Counted from the first letter of the stretch, positions 18,018 through 26,964 are shown. The stretch is DNA of 64,000 nucleotides from an uncultured Spirochaetaceae bacterium (GCA_944392935.1 CALXYI010000038.1:52096-116095); one strand, 5' to 3'. Made by a program: numbers and translations. The notes: generated by a model not told the origin, from the letters alone.

Positions 18018-18941
18018 TTATCTGCACTGCCCTAGGAATCCTGACCTGAAATGATCCGTGATTGCCTTGAACTGATCTATCTCAAGCTTCCTGCTGCTTG
18101 TCATCTCCGAAGCGGATCTCACGCGGCTGGCCATTGTTATCGGTATACCGCATAGCGCCATGTGGTACTTTGCATTGACAGGATATATCTGGCATTCGAC
18201 CATCGAAGATGCACCGCAGAAATCCTGCATGGTTTCCGCCCTCTGGGGCTCATCCATGAAATGGGTGCAGAGCCACACATAGAGATCAGGATGGAAATTC
18301 GCCATCACCCCGCTATACCCAGCGCATCCCATACGCAGGCTGCCGAGGAGCGTAGCTGCATTCGCATTGAATATGCTGAGATTGCTTCCCTTCGTCGCTT
18401 CGAGCTTTGCCTGGATCTGCCCCAGATCGCAGCATGTATCCTTCAGGAATGCGAAGCGACCGGTATCGGCGCACCATTCAAGGAAGGAGGGGGAAAGGAT
18501 CCTCTTGTATGGATATGGGCATTCATAAAGCCCAAGGGAACCCGATGGGACATTCCTCAGAAGATACTCAACGCTCTTCCTGGCAGTATCATCGCCTTCA
18601 TCCTGCCTTGCAAGCTGATTCGTTATGAAGACATACGCATCCGCTCCAAGCTCAAGGATGGTGTTCGCTTCCCTGACCTGCTCCTCCGGATCCGGCTCCA
18701 CATGCCCGGAAACGACAACCTGGATATGCTTCGGTGCATGGTCTATGACGAATTTCGCCAGCTCATGCCTTTCGCTGCGGTCAAGGAAGAACATCTCGCT
18801 TGACTGGCATACCGCGAATATGCCGGTGACGCCATTGCGGTCATACCACTCGATGATACGTTCTACACCGCTGTAATCGATCCTGTTATCTTCCGTAAAG
18901 GGAGTGATCATCACGGGCCATACACCACGATTGACTTCCAT
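18018..18941 (-). CDS. DapA/NanA-family lyase (dihydrodipicolinate synthase-like)
   Basis: A 307-aa TIM-barrel enzyme of the family that uses a Schiff-base lysine to cleave or form bonds next to a pyruvate-type keto group. The lysine is in FAFLKDTCCDL (near 168) and the partner tyrosine in LYECPYPYKR (near 140). The residues usual for DHDPS specificity are not obvious, and the setting (transporter, M20 hydrolase, aminotransferase, AraC control) points to catabolism, for example of an N-acyl amino sugar or keto-deoxy sugar acid, rather than lysine synthesis. First gene of the operon. A palindrome lies between its SD and start. Confidence 0.85.
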   Translation of the reverse strand: MEVNRGVWPVMITPFTEDNRIDYSGVERIIEWYDRNGVTGIFAVCQSSEMFFLDRSERHELAKFVIDHAPKHIQVVVSGHVEPDPEEQVREANTILELGADAYVFITNQLARQDEGDDTARKSVEYLLRNVPSGSLGLYECPYPYKRILSPSFLEWCADTGRFAFLKDTCCDLGQIQAKLEATKGSNLSIFNANAATLLGSLRMGCAGYSGVMANFHPDLYVWLCTHFMDEPQRAETMQDFCGASSMVECQIYPVNAKYHMALCGIPITMASRVRSASEMTSSRKLEIDQFKAITDHFRSGFLGQCR

Positions 18942-18953
18942 AGGTACGTACCT
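18942..18953. promoter_or_regulatory. perfect palindrome between SD and start of the DapA-like gene
   Basis: AGGTACGTACCT is a 12-bp perfect palindrome directly abutting the ATG at 18941 and overlapping the Shine-Dalgarno GGAGG of the minus strand. A further GGTACA half-like site lies at about 18979. It could be an operator for the AraC-type regulator or a fold that hides the SD. Confidence 0.4.
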
Positions 18954-19176
18954 CCATCTTGGAAAAAGTGTAAGACCAGGTACATTGTTCCGCTTTCAAT
19001 CTAGGATTTAATCTTTTTTTGTATATCAATCGGAAGCGCTATCAGGGGCATTCCTGCCAATCATATACGGAGCAGCGGGGATGCTGAGGCTTTCAGAAGG
19101 GATTCATGAATCCGGAAGCATCAGGGCATGCTTCCACGCCTCTGCACGGTAGTAGCACACATCCTCCGCTTTTCAC

Positions 19177-19182
19177 TATAAT
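19177..19182 (+). promoter_or_regulatory. -10 element of proS
   Basis: TATAAT ending 24 nt before the proS ATG, in a good position for a short leader with GAGGAG at 19193-19198. No consensus -35 is seen at 16-18 nt. Confidence 0.4.
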
Positions 19183-19206
19183 CCATGCTGTTGAGGAGAC
19201 AAGATT

Positions 19207-20961
19207 ATGAGAATGTCCAGAATGTTTTCGAGGACCCTCAGGGAAGCGCCCAACGGTGCTGATACCAAAGGGTATGAGTATCTGCTCAGAGCAGGATATA
19301 TCAGGCAGATGGGAGCCGGGATCTTCTCGCTGCTTCCCCTCGGATACAGGGCGACTGTGAAGATAGAGGGCATCATCAGGGAGGAGATGGACAGGATAGG
19401 AGCAGAGGAGCTCATGATGCCTGTCGTCAATCCTGCTGATATCTGGAAGGAGACGGGCAGGTTCTACTCCATCGACAAGGAGATGGGACGGTTCAAGGAC
19501 CGCAATAACCGCGATATGGTGCTTGCGATGACGCACGAGGAAGCTGTGACGGACCTGGCCCGCAATATGATAGATTCCTACAAGCGCCTTCCCCTCCTTG
19601 TATACCACATACAGACGAAATGGCGTGATGATCCCCGCCCGAGAGCAGGACTGATAAGGGTAAGGGAATTCACGATGCTCGATTCATATTCCTTCGACAA
19701 GGACTATGAGGGACTGCAGAAGCAGTATGCGGATCACTACAAGGCATACTTCCGCATCTACTCGCGCTGCGCGCTTCCGTGCGTTGCCGTCGCTGCTGAT
19801 TCCGGGATGATGGGAGGGAAGATCTCCCACGAGTACATGTATCTCTCCCCCGTCGGCGAGGATACCATCATCCTCTGCCCTGAATGCGGCTACACGGCGA
19901 ACAGGCAGATAGCGAAGTTCCGCAAGGAATACTTCAAGGAGGAGATGAAGGGTATCGAGAAGGTGGCTACGCCTGAGGCGAAGACGATCGAGGCCCTGGC
20001 CGAGTACCTGAAGATAGATGCCAGGAAGACCGCGAAGTGCGTATTCATGGTCGGCTCCTTCATCAACGACAGGAACGGCGAGGAGGAGGACAAGCTCATC
20101 GTTGCGCTGGTCAGAGGGGATCTGGAGGTCGAGGAATCGAAGCTTTCCAATGCAGTCAGGGCGAACTCGCTCCGCCCTGCAAGGCCGGAGGAGATCGAGG
20201 AGCATGGGATGGTGCCCGGATTCGCCTCCCCTATCGGGGCTACAGGTGACTTCATCTGCATCGTCGACGATACGGTAGCGGAATCGAACAACCTCGTGGC
20301 AGGGGCAAATGAGGCAGGATACCACCTCCTCAACACGAACTTCGGCCGCGACTACCAGGGAACCGTTGCAGATATCGCATCGGCCCGCGAAGGCGCTCTC
20401 TGCCCGCACTGCGGCAAGCCGCTGAAGGCTTCGAAGGGCGTTGAGATCGGGAACATCTTCCAGCTCGGGACAAGGTACTCAGAGGCGATGAACGCGACAT
20501 ACCAGGATGAGGAAGGAAAGCAGAAGCCGATCATCATGGGTTCCTACGGCATAGGTGTGGGGAGGCTCCTTGCATGCCTTGCAGAGGAATACAATGACGA
20601 AGGCGGACTCAGGCTCCCGATCTCCGTGGCGCCGTATCAGGTGCATTTCGTATCGCTGGTGAAGGACACGGCTATCGCTGAGGAGATATACAGCAGCCTC
20701 GAATCAAGCGGGATCGAGGTGCTCTATGACGACAGGAAGGAGACAGCAGGCGTGAAGTTCGCGGATGCGGACCTCATCGGAGCTCCCATCCGCATAACGC
20801 TCGGCAACAGGAGCCTCAAGGAAGGGAAGGTCGAGGTCAAGCTCAGGAGCACCGGAGAGGAGAAGAGCTTCCTCATCTCCGATCTGGCTGAGGAGATCAA
20901 GGCGGAGATCGCACGCGAGATGGCGGAAATAGATGCAGCCATCGTAGAGAAGGATCTCTGA
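19207..20961 (+). CDS. proS: proline--tRNA ligase (bacterial, with editing domain)
   Basis: ProS charges tRNA-Pro. The 584-aa length is that of the bacterial type with an inserted YbaK-like editing domain. Class II motif 1 spans GYEYLLRAGYIRQMGAGIFS (near 20), motif 2 is near WRDDPRPRAGLIRVREFTM (near 140), the editing insert covers about 225-385 and contains the Cys-pair ribbon LCPECGY and LCPHCGK, motif 3 is YGIGVGRLLACLAEEYND (near 450), and the anticodon-binding domain closes the protein. The SD GAGGAG lies 8 nt upstream. A strong terminator follows. Confidence 0.96.
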   Translation: MRMSRMFSRTLREAPNGADTKGYEYLLRAGYIRQMGAGIFSLLPLGYRATVKIEGIIREEMDRIGAEELMMPVVNPADIWKETGRFYSIDKEMGRFKDRNNRDMVLAMTHEEAVTDLARNMIDSYKRLPLLVYHIQTKWRDDPRPRAGLIRVREFTMLDSYSFDKDYEGLQKQYADHYKAYFRIYSRCALPCVAVAADSGMMGGKISHEYMYLSPVGEDTIILCPECGYTANRQIAKFRKEYFKEEMKGIEKVATPEAKTIEALAEYLKIDARKTAKCVFMVGSFINDRNGEEEDKLIVALVRGDLEVEESKLSNAVRANSLRPARPEEIEEHGMVPGFASPIGATGDFICIVDDTVAESNNLVAGANEAGYHLLNTNFGRDYQGTVADIASAREGALCPHCGKPLKASKGVEIGNIFQLGTRYSEAMNATYQDEEGKQKPIIMGSYGIGVGRLLACLAEEYNDEGGLRLPISVAPYQVHFVSLVKDTAIAEEIYSSLESSGIEVLYDDRKETAGVKFADADLIGAPIRITLGNRSLKEGKVEVKLRSTGEEKSFLISDLAEEIKAEIAREMAEIDAAIVEKDL

Positions 20962-21003
20962 GATACCAAGGAGCCGCACGCATAGGAAGCGGAAGCTGCA
21001 TGG

Positions 21004-21042
21004 AGGCTGCTGGGCTTAGGCTGCAGCAGCCTCTTCCTTTTT
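21004..21042 (+). terminator. intrinsic terminator of proS
   Basis: A 9-bp stem AGGCTGCTG/CAGCAGCCT (21004-21012 and 21024-21032) with an 11-nt loop, followed by CTTCCTTTTT. Confidence 0.85.
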
Positions 21043-21144
21043 ACCGCATCGCTTTCCGGAGCAGGAATGCACCAGTGCATAGGATGAGCACAGGATCCCA
21101 TGGCGCAGCAGGGGAAGGCAAGGCATAGGGATCCCATTACGCAG

Positions 21145-21181
21145 AAAAAGGATCATCAGCCGGGATGACAGCTGATGATCC
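21145..21181 (-). terminator. terminator of the rbs-linked sugar operon
   Basis: An 11-bp perfect stem GGATCATCAGC/GCTGATGATCC (21150-21160 and 21171-21181), followed on the minus strand by TTTTT. It lies about 57 nt after the last operon gene. Confidence 0.88.
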
Positions 21182-21237
21182 GGTATCATGATGCTGAAAA
21201 CAAGGAGGACCTGTTCCGGTAAACCGGCCTCGTGGCT

Positions 21238-22065
21238 TCAGCGGAGGCGCAGCACATCGTGCAGATATCTGTATGAGATCTGCGCTGTATCGAAGTTGCA
21301 CAGACGCGGCCAGTCGACCTCTACGCAGAGTATCCCGTCATAGCCGTGGTCCTTGAGGATCTCATGCACCTTCCTGAAATCGACGATGCCTTCGCCGAGA
21401 GCGCGGCAGCGCTTGATCGGGAATTCAGGATGCTCGTTCTCATCCGAGCTGATATCCTTCAGATGCATGCATGCGATCCTGTCGACATACTTCTCCACGG
21501 TCTCGCACGGATTCATCTTCCCGAGCACGCAATGACATGTATCGATGCAGAACTTCACCTTCGCAGGATCGGTGTGCTCCGCGAAGAATGCAATCTGGTC
21601 AGCCGTCTCGCAGAATGTCCAGTAATGGGGATGGAGGCAGAGCGTTATGCCCTTCTCGACACAGAGATCCGCGATCTTGTTCACCTGGTCGCATACCTCC
21701 TGCATTGCCACAGGCGTCGCCTCGCGGCCATTGCGTCTGGAGACCTCGAGGTTCATGAGATGCGCTCCATGCCTGTTGAGGAAATCGCAGCAGCGTACAG
21801 CCAGTGCGTAATCCTTCTCGAAATCGCCAGTAAGGCAATGGTAGATATTGACAAGCTTTGTCCCGTTCTCACGCATTATGCGCTCGAATTCCTCCGGATA
21901 GTCCTCGAACTGGATAACCGTGAAGTTGAAGTTCTCGATGTTCCTGAATCCGATATCAGCGACTTCCCTGACTCCCTGCTCGAACTTGCCCCTCTCCTCC
22001 TCTGAGGATTCCGTAGCTGTGAAGGCCGACTTCATATAGGGCCATACCGTATAAGCTATTTCCAT
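21238..22065 (-). CDS. xylose isomerase-like TIM-barrel protein, copy 3 of a tandem triplet
   Basis: A 275-aa sugar phosphate isomerase/epimerase-fold protein, the last and most diverged of three adjacent paralogues. Metal-binding candidates are the His residues of CLHPHYW (near 150), Asp and His in FCIDTCHCVLG (near 178), and Glu in LCVEVDW (near 250). It starts at ATG 22065 (MEIAYTVWPYMKS) behind TAGGAG. Compared with the other two, the Trp-rich opening WTWLSDEHD is replaced and the LDTAHI motif becomes IDTCHC. Epimerase, dehydratase or lyase activity is possible; IolE- and glycoside-lyase-related enzymes share the fold. Confidence 0.82.
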   Translation of the reverse strand: MEIAYTVWPYMKSAFTATESSEEERGKFEQGVREVADIGFRNIENFNFTVIQFEDYPEEFERIMRENGTKLVNIYHCLTGDFEKDYALAVRCCDFLNRHGAHLMNLEVSRRNGREATPVAMQEVCDQVNKIADLCVEKGITLCLHPHYWTFCETADQIAFFAEHTDPAKVKFCIDTCHCVLGKMNPCETVEKYVDRIACMHLKDISSDENEHPEFPIKRCRALGEGIVDFRKVHEILKDHGYDGILCVEVDWPRLCNFDTAQISYRYLHDVLRLR

Positions 22066-22067
22066 AT

Positions 22068-22910
22068 TCACGCTCCTAAAACATTCCTTATGTACTTCAT
22101 GCTGTACTCCGCGGACTCGAAATTGCATACCTTCTGGTAATCGAGCTCAACGCAGACAATCCCGTCATATCCCTTTTCCTGGAGGAAATGGTATATGCTT
22201 CCGAACCCGATCTCACCCTGCCCGAGAGCCCTGAATCTCTTCATCGGCTTATCCGGAGTGAGCGACGGATCCATATCCACATCCTTGAAATGGACATATG
22301 CAAGCCTGTCATAGTGGTCCCTGAACACTCTCAGCGGATCTCCGCCGGACAGCCTGATATGAGCGGTATCAAGGCAGAACTTCACCTTCGCAGGATCGGT
22401 CATATCAGCGAATATCGCGATCTGCTCCTCCGTGAATACAGGCGTATTCGCATGCGGATGGACGCAGAGGGTGACTCCGTTGTCCGCAGCGATTCCCGCG
22501 ATCTCGGTGGCCTTCTTCGCTGCAAGGGCGATTGCCTCGCGGTCTGTCGGCCTCTCGAACGGCTGGGTCTTCCAGCCGTTGATCTGCAGGTTCATATACG
22601 GAGCGCCTATCTTCCTGGCGAAATCGGAGTAGACCTTCGCCTTCTCGCGGTCATCCTCATAATCCGCAGTCAGGTAGTGATAGAGATTCACGAACTTCAT
22701 GCCATAGCGCGCGCAGAGATCCACAAGCGCCTCAGGCTCATCAAGATAGCAGTCGGCGAACCAGTTGAAGTTCTCCACCGTCTCATAGCCGAGGTACGAG
22801 ATCTCGCGCAGCGCCTGCTCGAAAGCTGATTTCGGATCTTCGGCATGCCTGAACCTGTTATGCTCATCGCTGAGCCATGTCCACACAGTGTATCCGAATT
22901 TCATTCCCAT
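22068..22910 (-). CDS. xylose isomerase-like TIM-barrel protein, copy 2 of a tandem triplet
   Basis: A 280-aa TIM-barrel protein closely related to the neighbouring copy 1; the shared stretches include GYTVWTWLSDEH at the start, VENFNWFAD near 47, CVHPHANTPVFTEEQI near 157, CLDTAHI near 182, MKRFRALGQG near 230 and VCVELDYQKVC near 255. These give the usual metal ligands (Glu, Asp, His, Glu). It starts 4 nt after copy 1 ends and stops 2 nt before copy 3 starts. Such close, collinear paralogues suggest different steps or different anomers of one pathway, or a hetero-oligomer. Confidence 0.85.
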   Translation of the reverse strand: MGMKFGYTVWTWLSDEHNRFRHAEDPKSAFEQALREISYLGYETVENFNWFADCYLDEPEALVDLCARYGMKFVNLYHYLTADYEDDREKAKVYSDFARKIGAPYMNLQINGWKTQPFERPTDREAIALAAKKATEIAGIAADNGVTLCVHPHANTPVFTEEQIAIFADMTDPAKVKFCLDTAHIRLSGGDPLRVFRDHYDRLAYVHFKDVDMDPSLTPDKPMKRFRALGQGEIGFGSIYHFLQEKGYDGIVCVELDYQKVCNFESAEYSMKYIRNVLGA

Positions 22911-22914
22911 GCTC

Positions 22915-23754
22915 TCACATCACCCCAAGCACATCGTGCAGATAGTTCCTGCTGTACTGCGCAGACTCATAATGGCAGACCTTCTGGTAATCGAGCTCAA
23001 CGCAGATGATTCCCTGGAAGTCCTTGCTCTGGAGGAACTTGTAGATGCCTGAGAAGTCGATGCAGCCCTGTCCGAGGGCCCTGAACCTCTTCATCGGCCA
23101 TTCCGGATTGAGGTTCGGGTCGGGATCGATGTCCTTGAGATGCACATATGCAAGCCTGTCATAGTACTTCTTGAATACCGTGAGAGGATCCGAGCCGGAG
23201 AGATAGATGTGGGCCGTATCAAGGCAGAGGCTCACGTACTTCGGATCCGACTTCTCCACGAAGAGCCCGATCTGCTCCTCCGTGAATACAGGTGTATTCG
23301 CATGCGGGTGCACGCACACCGTAAGCCCATGATCCGCGGCGATCTTGCCGATGCAGTTGGCCTTCTCCGCATATGTCGCGATTGCTTCCGGATTCGTCGG
23401 GCGGTTGTAGGGCTGGTCCTTCCATGTCTGCATCTGCAGGTTCATGTACTTGGCTCCGACCTTCTGTGCGAACTCGGCATACTCAAGTCCCTTCTTCTTG
23501 TCGGATTCCCAGTCCGGGGTGAGGTAATGGTAGAGGTTCACGAACCTGCAGCCGTACTTATCCATGAGGCTCTTGAAGCCCTCCGGATCATCGATGTAGT
23601 AATCAGCGAACCAGTTGAAGTTCTCGATGTTCCTGAATCCGAGATGGGAAACCTCCCTCAGAGCCTGCTCGAAAGCAAGCTTCGGATTCGCCACGCGCGC
23701 CCAATTGTCATGCTCATCGCTGAGCCACGTCCATACAGTATATCCGACCTGCAT
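22915..23754 (-). CDS. xylose isomerase-like TIM-barrel protein, copy 1 of a tandem triplet
   Basis: A 279-aa sugar phosphate isomerase/epimerase-fold protein. By eye, well over half of its residues match copy 2. Visible landmarks are IENFNWFADYY near 43, LYHYLTPDW near 76, CVHPHANTPVFTEEQI near 155, LCLDTAHIYLSG near 180 and CVELDYQKVC near 254. The start follows AGGAGG. It directly follows the CUT1 permease gene with 17 nt between. In operons that also hold Gfo/Idh oxidoreductases, proteins of this fold can act on 3-keto sugars; that is an inference here. Confidence 0.85.
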   Translation of the reverse strand: MQVGYTVWTWLSDEHDNWARVANPKLAFEQALREVSHLGFRNIENFNWFADYYIDDPEGFKSLMDKYGCRFVNLYHYLTPDWESDKKKGLEYAEFAQKVGAKYMNLQMQTWKDQPYNRPTNPEAIATYAEKANCIGKIAADHGLTVCVHPHANTPVFTEEQIGLFVEKSDPKYVSLCLDTAHIYLSGSDPLTVFKKYYDRLAYVHLKDIDPDPNLNPEWPMKRFRALGQGCIDFSGIYKFLQSKDFQGIICVELDYQKVCHYESAQYSRNYLHDVLGVM

Positions 23755-23771
23755 GCTATTTCCTCCTTTTA

Positions 23772-24614
23772 TTATCCCTTTGTCGCTCCAGCCGTAAGAC
23801 CGGTTATGAACTGTTTCTGTGCAAGTATGTAGACTATGATCATCGGCAGCGTCGAAATCGTGAGGGCTGCGAACATCTGCGGATAATCCGTGCTGTACTC
23901 TCCTATGAACTTTATGATTCCAAGCGGAAGCGTCTTCAGATTGTCCGTCCTGAGCATCAGGTTGGACAGGAAGTACTCATTCCAGGTATTGAGGCCGCTG
24001 AATACGACCTGGATCATGATTGCCGGCTTTATGAGCGGAAGGATGATCCGGGCGAATGCGGAGAACCTGTTGCATCCATCTATCATCGCGGCTTCCTCGA
24101 GGCTCTTCGGCAGCGATACGAAGAATGCCCTGAGGAGGAACACGCCGAAGCTTATCGCCTGTCCTGCAAGGACGAGGGAAAGACCCAGTAGATTGTTCAC
24201 GAGCCCGAGCTTGAGCGCTACGGAGTACGTGGGCATGCCCAGGACTCCGCCGGGGATCATGAGCCCGATCAGGAGGAAGGTGTAGATCGCCTTCTTGAAC
24301 CTGAAGTCCATCCTCGCGATCGTGTATGCCGCGCAGCAGTTGACGGGAAGGAGTATCAGGAGGAACACGCCGGTCACGATTATCGTATTGATGTACGTCG
24401 TTCCTAAATCACCATACTCCCATGCGCCTATGTAGTTATGCCATACGGGCTCCTTCGGGAATCCCCATATGTTCAGGTAGAATGTGCTCGTATCCTTCAG
24501 GGATCCGAAGATCATCCATATGACAGGGTAGATCGTTATCACCAGGAAGAAGATAAGGACTGCCCAGATCAGAATCGTAGATATCGCGCTCCTTGCTGAA
24601 TGCCTGCTTTTCAT
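23772..24614 (-). CDS. CUT1 carbohydrate ABC transporter permease (MalG-type)
   Basis: A 280-aa inner-membrane permease with six predicted helices, starting with a hydrophobic segment near 14-36. The EAA loop is SLPKSLEEAAMIDGCNRFSAF (near 170-190), and the C-terminus is TGLTAGATKG. It pairs with the MalF-type gene directly upstream (12-nt gap). It carries the substrate bound by the protein at 25576-26964. No ATPase is encoded in the operon. Confidence 0.92.
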   Translation of the reverse strand: MKSRHSARSAISTILIWAVLIFFLVITIYPVIWMIFGSLKDTSTFYLNIWGFPKEPVWHNYIGAWEYGDLGTTYINTIIVTGVFLLILLPVNCCAAYTIARMDFRFKKAIYTFLLIGLMIPGGVLGMPTYSVALKLGLVNNLLGLSLVLAGQAISFGVFLLRAFFVSLPKSLEEAAMIDGCNRFSAFARIILPLIKPAIMIQVVFSGLNTWNEYFLSNLMLRTDNLKTLPLGIIKFIGEYSTDYPQMFAALTISTLPMIIVYILAQKQFITGLTAGATKG

Positions 24615-24625
24615 CCTTTTCCTCC

Positions 24626-25528
24626 TCAGTCTGTCGTATTCTCTTCTCTCGTCATGACCTTGAACTGCGCGAATCCGATCACGAAGACCATCGCGAAGAG
24701 CACCATGGACATGGCATTCGCCTGGCCGAGGTTCCTGTAGGAGAATGCTGTCCTGACGATGTATGTCAGCGACACCTCCGTGGATCCGAACGGACCGCCC
24801 TGTGTCATGACGTTGACGAGGTTGTAGTTATTGACGAACGCTCCGGTGATCGCGAGGAGGACGTTCATCACGATAACGCTGTTCAGCTGCGGTATGGTTA
24901 TGTGCCAGAACTTCTGGAACCAGTTGGCGCCATCTATATCGGCAGCTTCGTAATATGTCTCAGGAATAGCCTGGAGACCTGTATAGTAGAGCACCAGATG
25001 GAAGCCGATCCATTTCCAGATATCCACGGCTGCCACGGAGTAGAGCGCGATATCCGGATCGCTGAGCCATCCCTGGCTGAGGGATTCAAGCCCAAGGAGG
25101 TCCAGCACTCCATCCAGTATTCCGAATGTAGGGTTGTAGACCCATATCCACAGTACGCCTATTACGACATATGAGAACGTGACAGGCATGTAGAGTGCCG
25201 TGCGGCAGAACGTCGTCCCGTGCTTGCGGCTTATGAGCATAAGGGCAAGCGCGAGTCCGATACCGTTCTTGAAGACGGTTATCACGATTGCATAGACAAA
25301 CGTGTTCTTGATGGCATTCCAGAACTGCGGATCGGCGAATACATGCTTGTAGTTCGTGAATCCGAGCCACTTCATCTCCGAAAGGCCATCCCATCTGAAC
25401 AGGCTGGTATAGAAACCATAGAAGAACGGACTTATCACAAACATGATGAACAGCACTATAGCCGGCAATAGCATCAGGTATGGGAAAACCTTATCCAACT
25501 TCTTCGAAACTGCAATATCCATAATCAA
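24626..25528 (-). CDS. CUT1 carbohydrate ABC transporter permease (MalF-type)
   Basis: A 300-aa inner-membrane permease with about six helices and the EAA motif AIPETYYEAADIDGANWFQKF (near 195-215). The first 20 residues are cytoplasmic and basic. It follows the binding-protein gene by about 47 nt and precedes the MalG-type gene by 12 nt. Several Met codons lie close together at the N-terminus (MIMDIAV), so the start may be 25528 or 25522. Confidence 0.92.
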   Translation of the reverse strand: MIMDIAVSKKLDKVFPYLMLLPAIVLFIMFVISPFFYGFYTSLFRWDGLSEMKWLGFTNYKHVFADPQFWNAIKNTFVYAIVITVFKNGIGLALALMLISRKHGTTFCRTALYMPVTFSYVVIGVLWIWVYNPTFGILDGVLDLLGLESLSQGWLSDPDIALYSVAAVDIWKWIGFHLVLYYTGLQAIPETYYEAADIDGANWFQKFWHITIPQLNSVIVMNVLLAITGAFVNNYNLVNVMTQGGPFGSTEVSLTYIVRTAFSYRNLGQANAMSMVLFAMVFVIGFAQFKVMTREENTTD

Positions 25529-25575
25529 TCCTTCTCTTTCTGGCCCTATACCAGTCTCTCCTGACCTCTTATCCC

Positions 25576-26964
25576 TCAGTCAGCGTAGCTTTCAGGGATG
25601 AATTCCGGGGTCACCTCTTCCCACTGTGCCTCTGACCAGCTTTCCCACCAGTCATAGTCATAGCCGTAATCGACAACCCTGTCGTATGTGCTCTGTATCT
25701 CGGCGCATGCCTGCTCTGCAGTCATGTATCCTGTTCCCACTGCCGGGATATTGCGGGCCACTACGTCATTGACCTCTGCCGGCCAGATCCAGTCGAGATA
25801 TGCGATGGAATGCTTCGCATGGTTCTCGTTGATGGTCGTGATGAACTCACTGTCGCCAGCGGAGACACCGACAACCGAAGGAATGATAGGAGCACATGTC
25901 TCGATGACCTGCCCAGCCCATTCCGGCCTTGTCATGAACTCGACGAACTTCATGATGATGTCGAAGTTCTCAGGATTGCAGAACGAAGGGATGAACCAGC
26001 CGCCGCCGCTGCCTGTGCCATGGCGTGACTGCGAGCCAGGAACCATGATCGGGAACTCGAATACTCCGACCTCGAAGGAATCACCGACGACCTGCATGAT
26101 GTTCGTGTACTCCCAGGTACCGCCGAAGAACATAGCCGACTTGCCCTGCGAGAATGCTGCCCTCATTCCGTCAGCATTGGTATTGAGGCTGTCGGAATCG
26201 ATGAGGCCATCATCGAAGAACCTCTTGATGAGATTGAATGCCTCGACCTCCTCCGGTCCTGTGAACTGGCGCTCGCCGGCGAGGAACTCGTAGACGTTCT
26301 CCACGGACTTGTTGCCTGTGGCCTGCTCATATGTCTCGAAGTACCACATCGGCCAGTAGATCGCGAGCGTTCCCTGCTGGAGGATCGGGGTGATCCCGAG
26401 CTCGGACCTGATCGTATTGCAGATTTCCACAAGCTCATCATATGTAGTAGGAACGCTGAGTCCGAGATCCTCGAACATCTGCTTGTTGTAGTAGAACGTC
26501 GTAGAGCCGCCGCTTCCGATCGGGAATGCCCATACCCTGCCGCCTACCATGCAGCCCTCGAGCATTCCTGGAGCGAACCTGTCCTCATAAGGCTTGATGA
26601 GCTCTGTCATATCCGTGACGATGCCAGCCGGTGCAAGCGAGTTCCTGATTACGCGGGTGCCGCAGGAATAGAGATCGATCGTCTCTCCGGCGAGCTTGGC
26701 TGCCTGGAGGTTCTGTGCGGTATCCTCGATAGTCCCCTGCCATTTGATCACGACCTGGACATCAGGATTCTCCTCCATGAATGCCTTTGCCATCGCATCC
26801 CAGACCTCCTCTTCGCCGGGATACATCCTGGTATGCCCTGCGATCGTAAGGACACGCTTTCCGGAAGCCTCAGAGCTCTGGGCAGGAGTCTCCTTTCCGC
26901 CTCCTGCGAAAACAGACATGGCAACGACGAGAATAAGTGCAAATGCTATCCATCGTTTCGTCAT
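25576..26964 (-). CDS. CUT1 extracellular sugar-binding protein
   Basis: A 462-aa periplasmic binding protein. The signal peptide ends ALILVVAMSVFAGGGKET: V-F-A at the cleavage site and no cysteine, so a soluble periplasmic protein is more likely than a lipoprotein. Characteristic parts are GGRVWAFPIGSGGSTTFYYN (near 145), KSAMFFGGTWEYTN (near 275) and HGTGSGGGWFIPSF (near 320). The C-terminus is rich in Trp/Tyr/Asp. It is the receptor of the LacI-controlled rbs-linked operon. The ligand is unknown; the downstream oxidoreductases suggest a sugar or glycoside. Confidence 0.92.
   Translation of the reverse strand: MTKRWIAFALILVVAMSVFAGGGKETPAQSSEASGKRVLTIAGHTRMYPGEEEVWDAMAKAFMEENPDVQVVIKWQGTIEDTAQNLQAAKLAGETIDLYSCGTRVIRNSLAPAGIVTDMTELIKPYEDRFAPGMLEGCMVGGRVWAFPIGSGGSTTFYYNKQMFEDLGLSVPTTYDELVEICNTIRSELGITPILQQGTLAIYWPMWYFETYEQATGNKSVENVYEFLAGERQFTGPEEVEAFNLIKRFFDDGLIDSDSLNTNADGMRAAFSQGKSAMFFGGTWEYTNIMQVVGDSFEVGVFEFPIMVPGSQSRHGTGSGGGWFIPSFCNPENFDIIMKFVEFMTRPEWAGQVIETCAPIIPSVVGVSAGDSEFITTINENHAKHSIAYLDWIWPAEVNDVVARNIPAVGTGYMTAEQACAEIQSTYDRVVDYGYDYDWWESWSEAQWEEVTPEFIPESYAD

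Noticed and set aside
18018..18941. Assigning the DapA-like gene to lysine biosynthesis
   Set aside because: The setting (sugar transporter, M20 hydrolase, AraC regulator) and unclear specificity residues favour a catabolic lyase.
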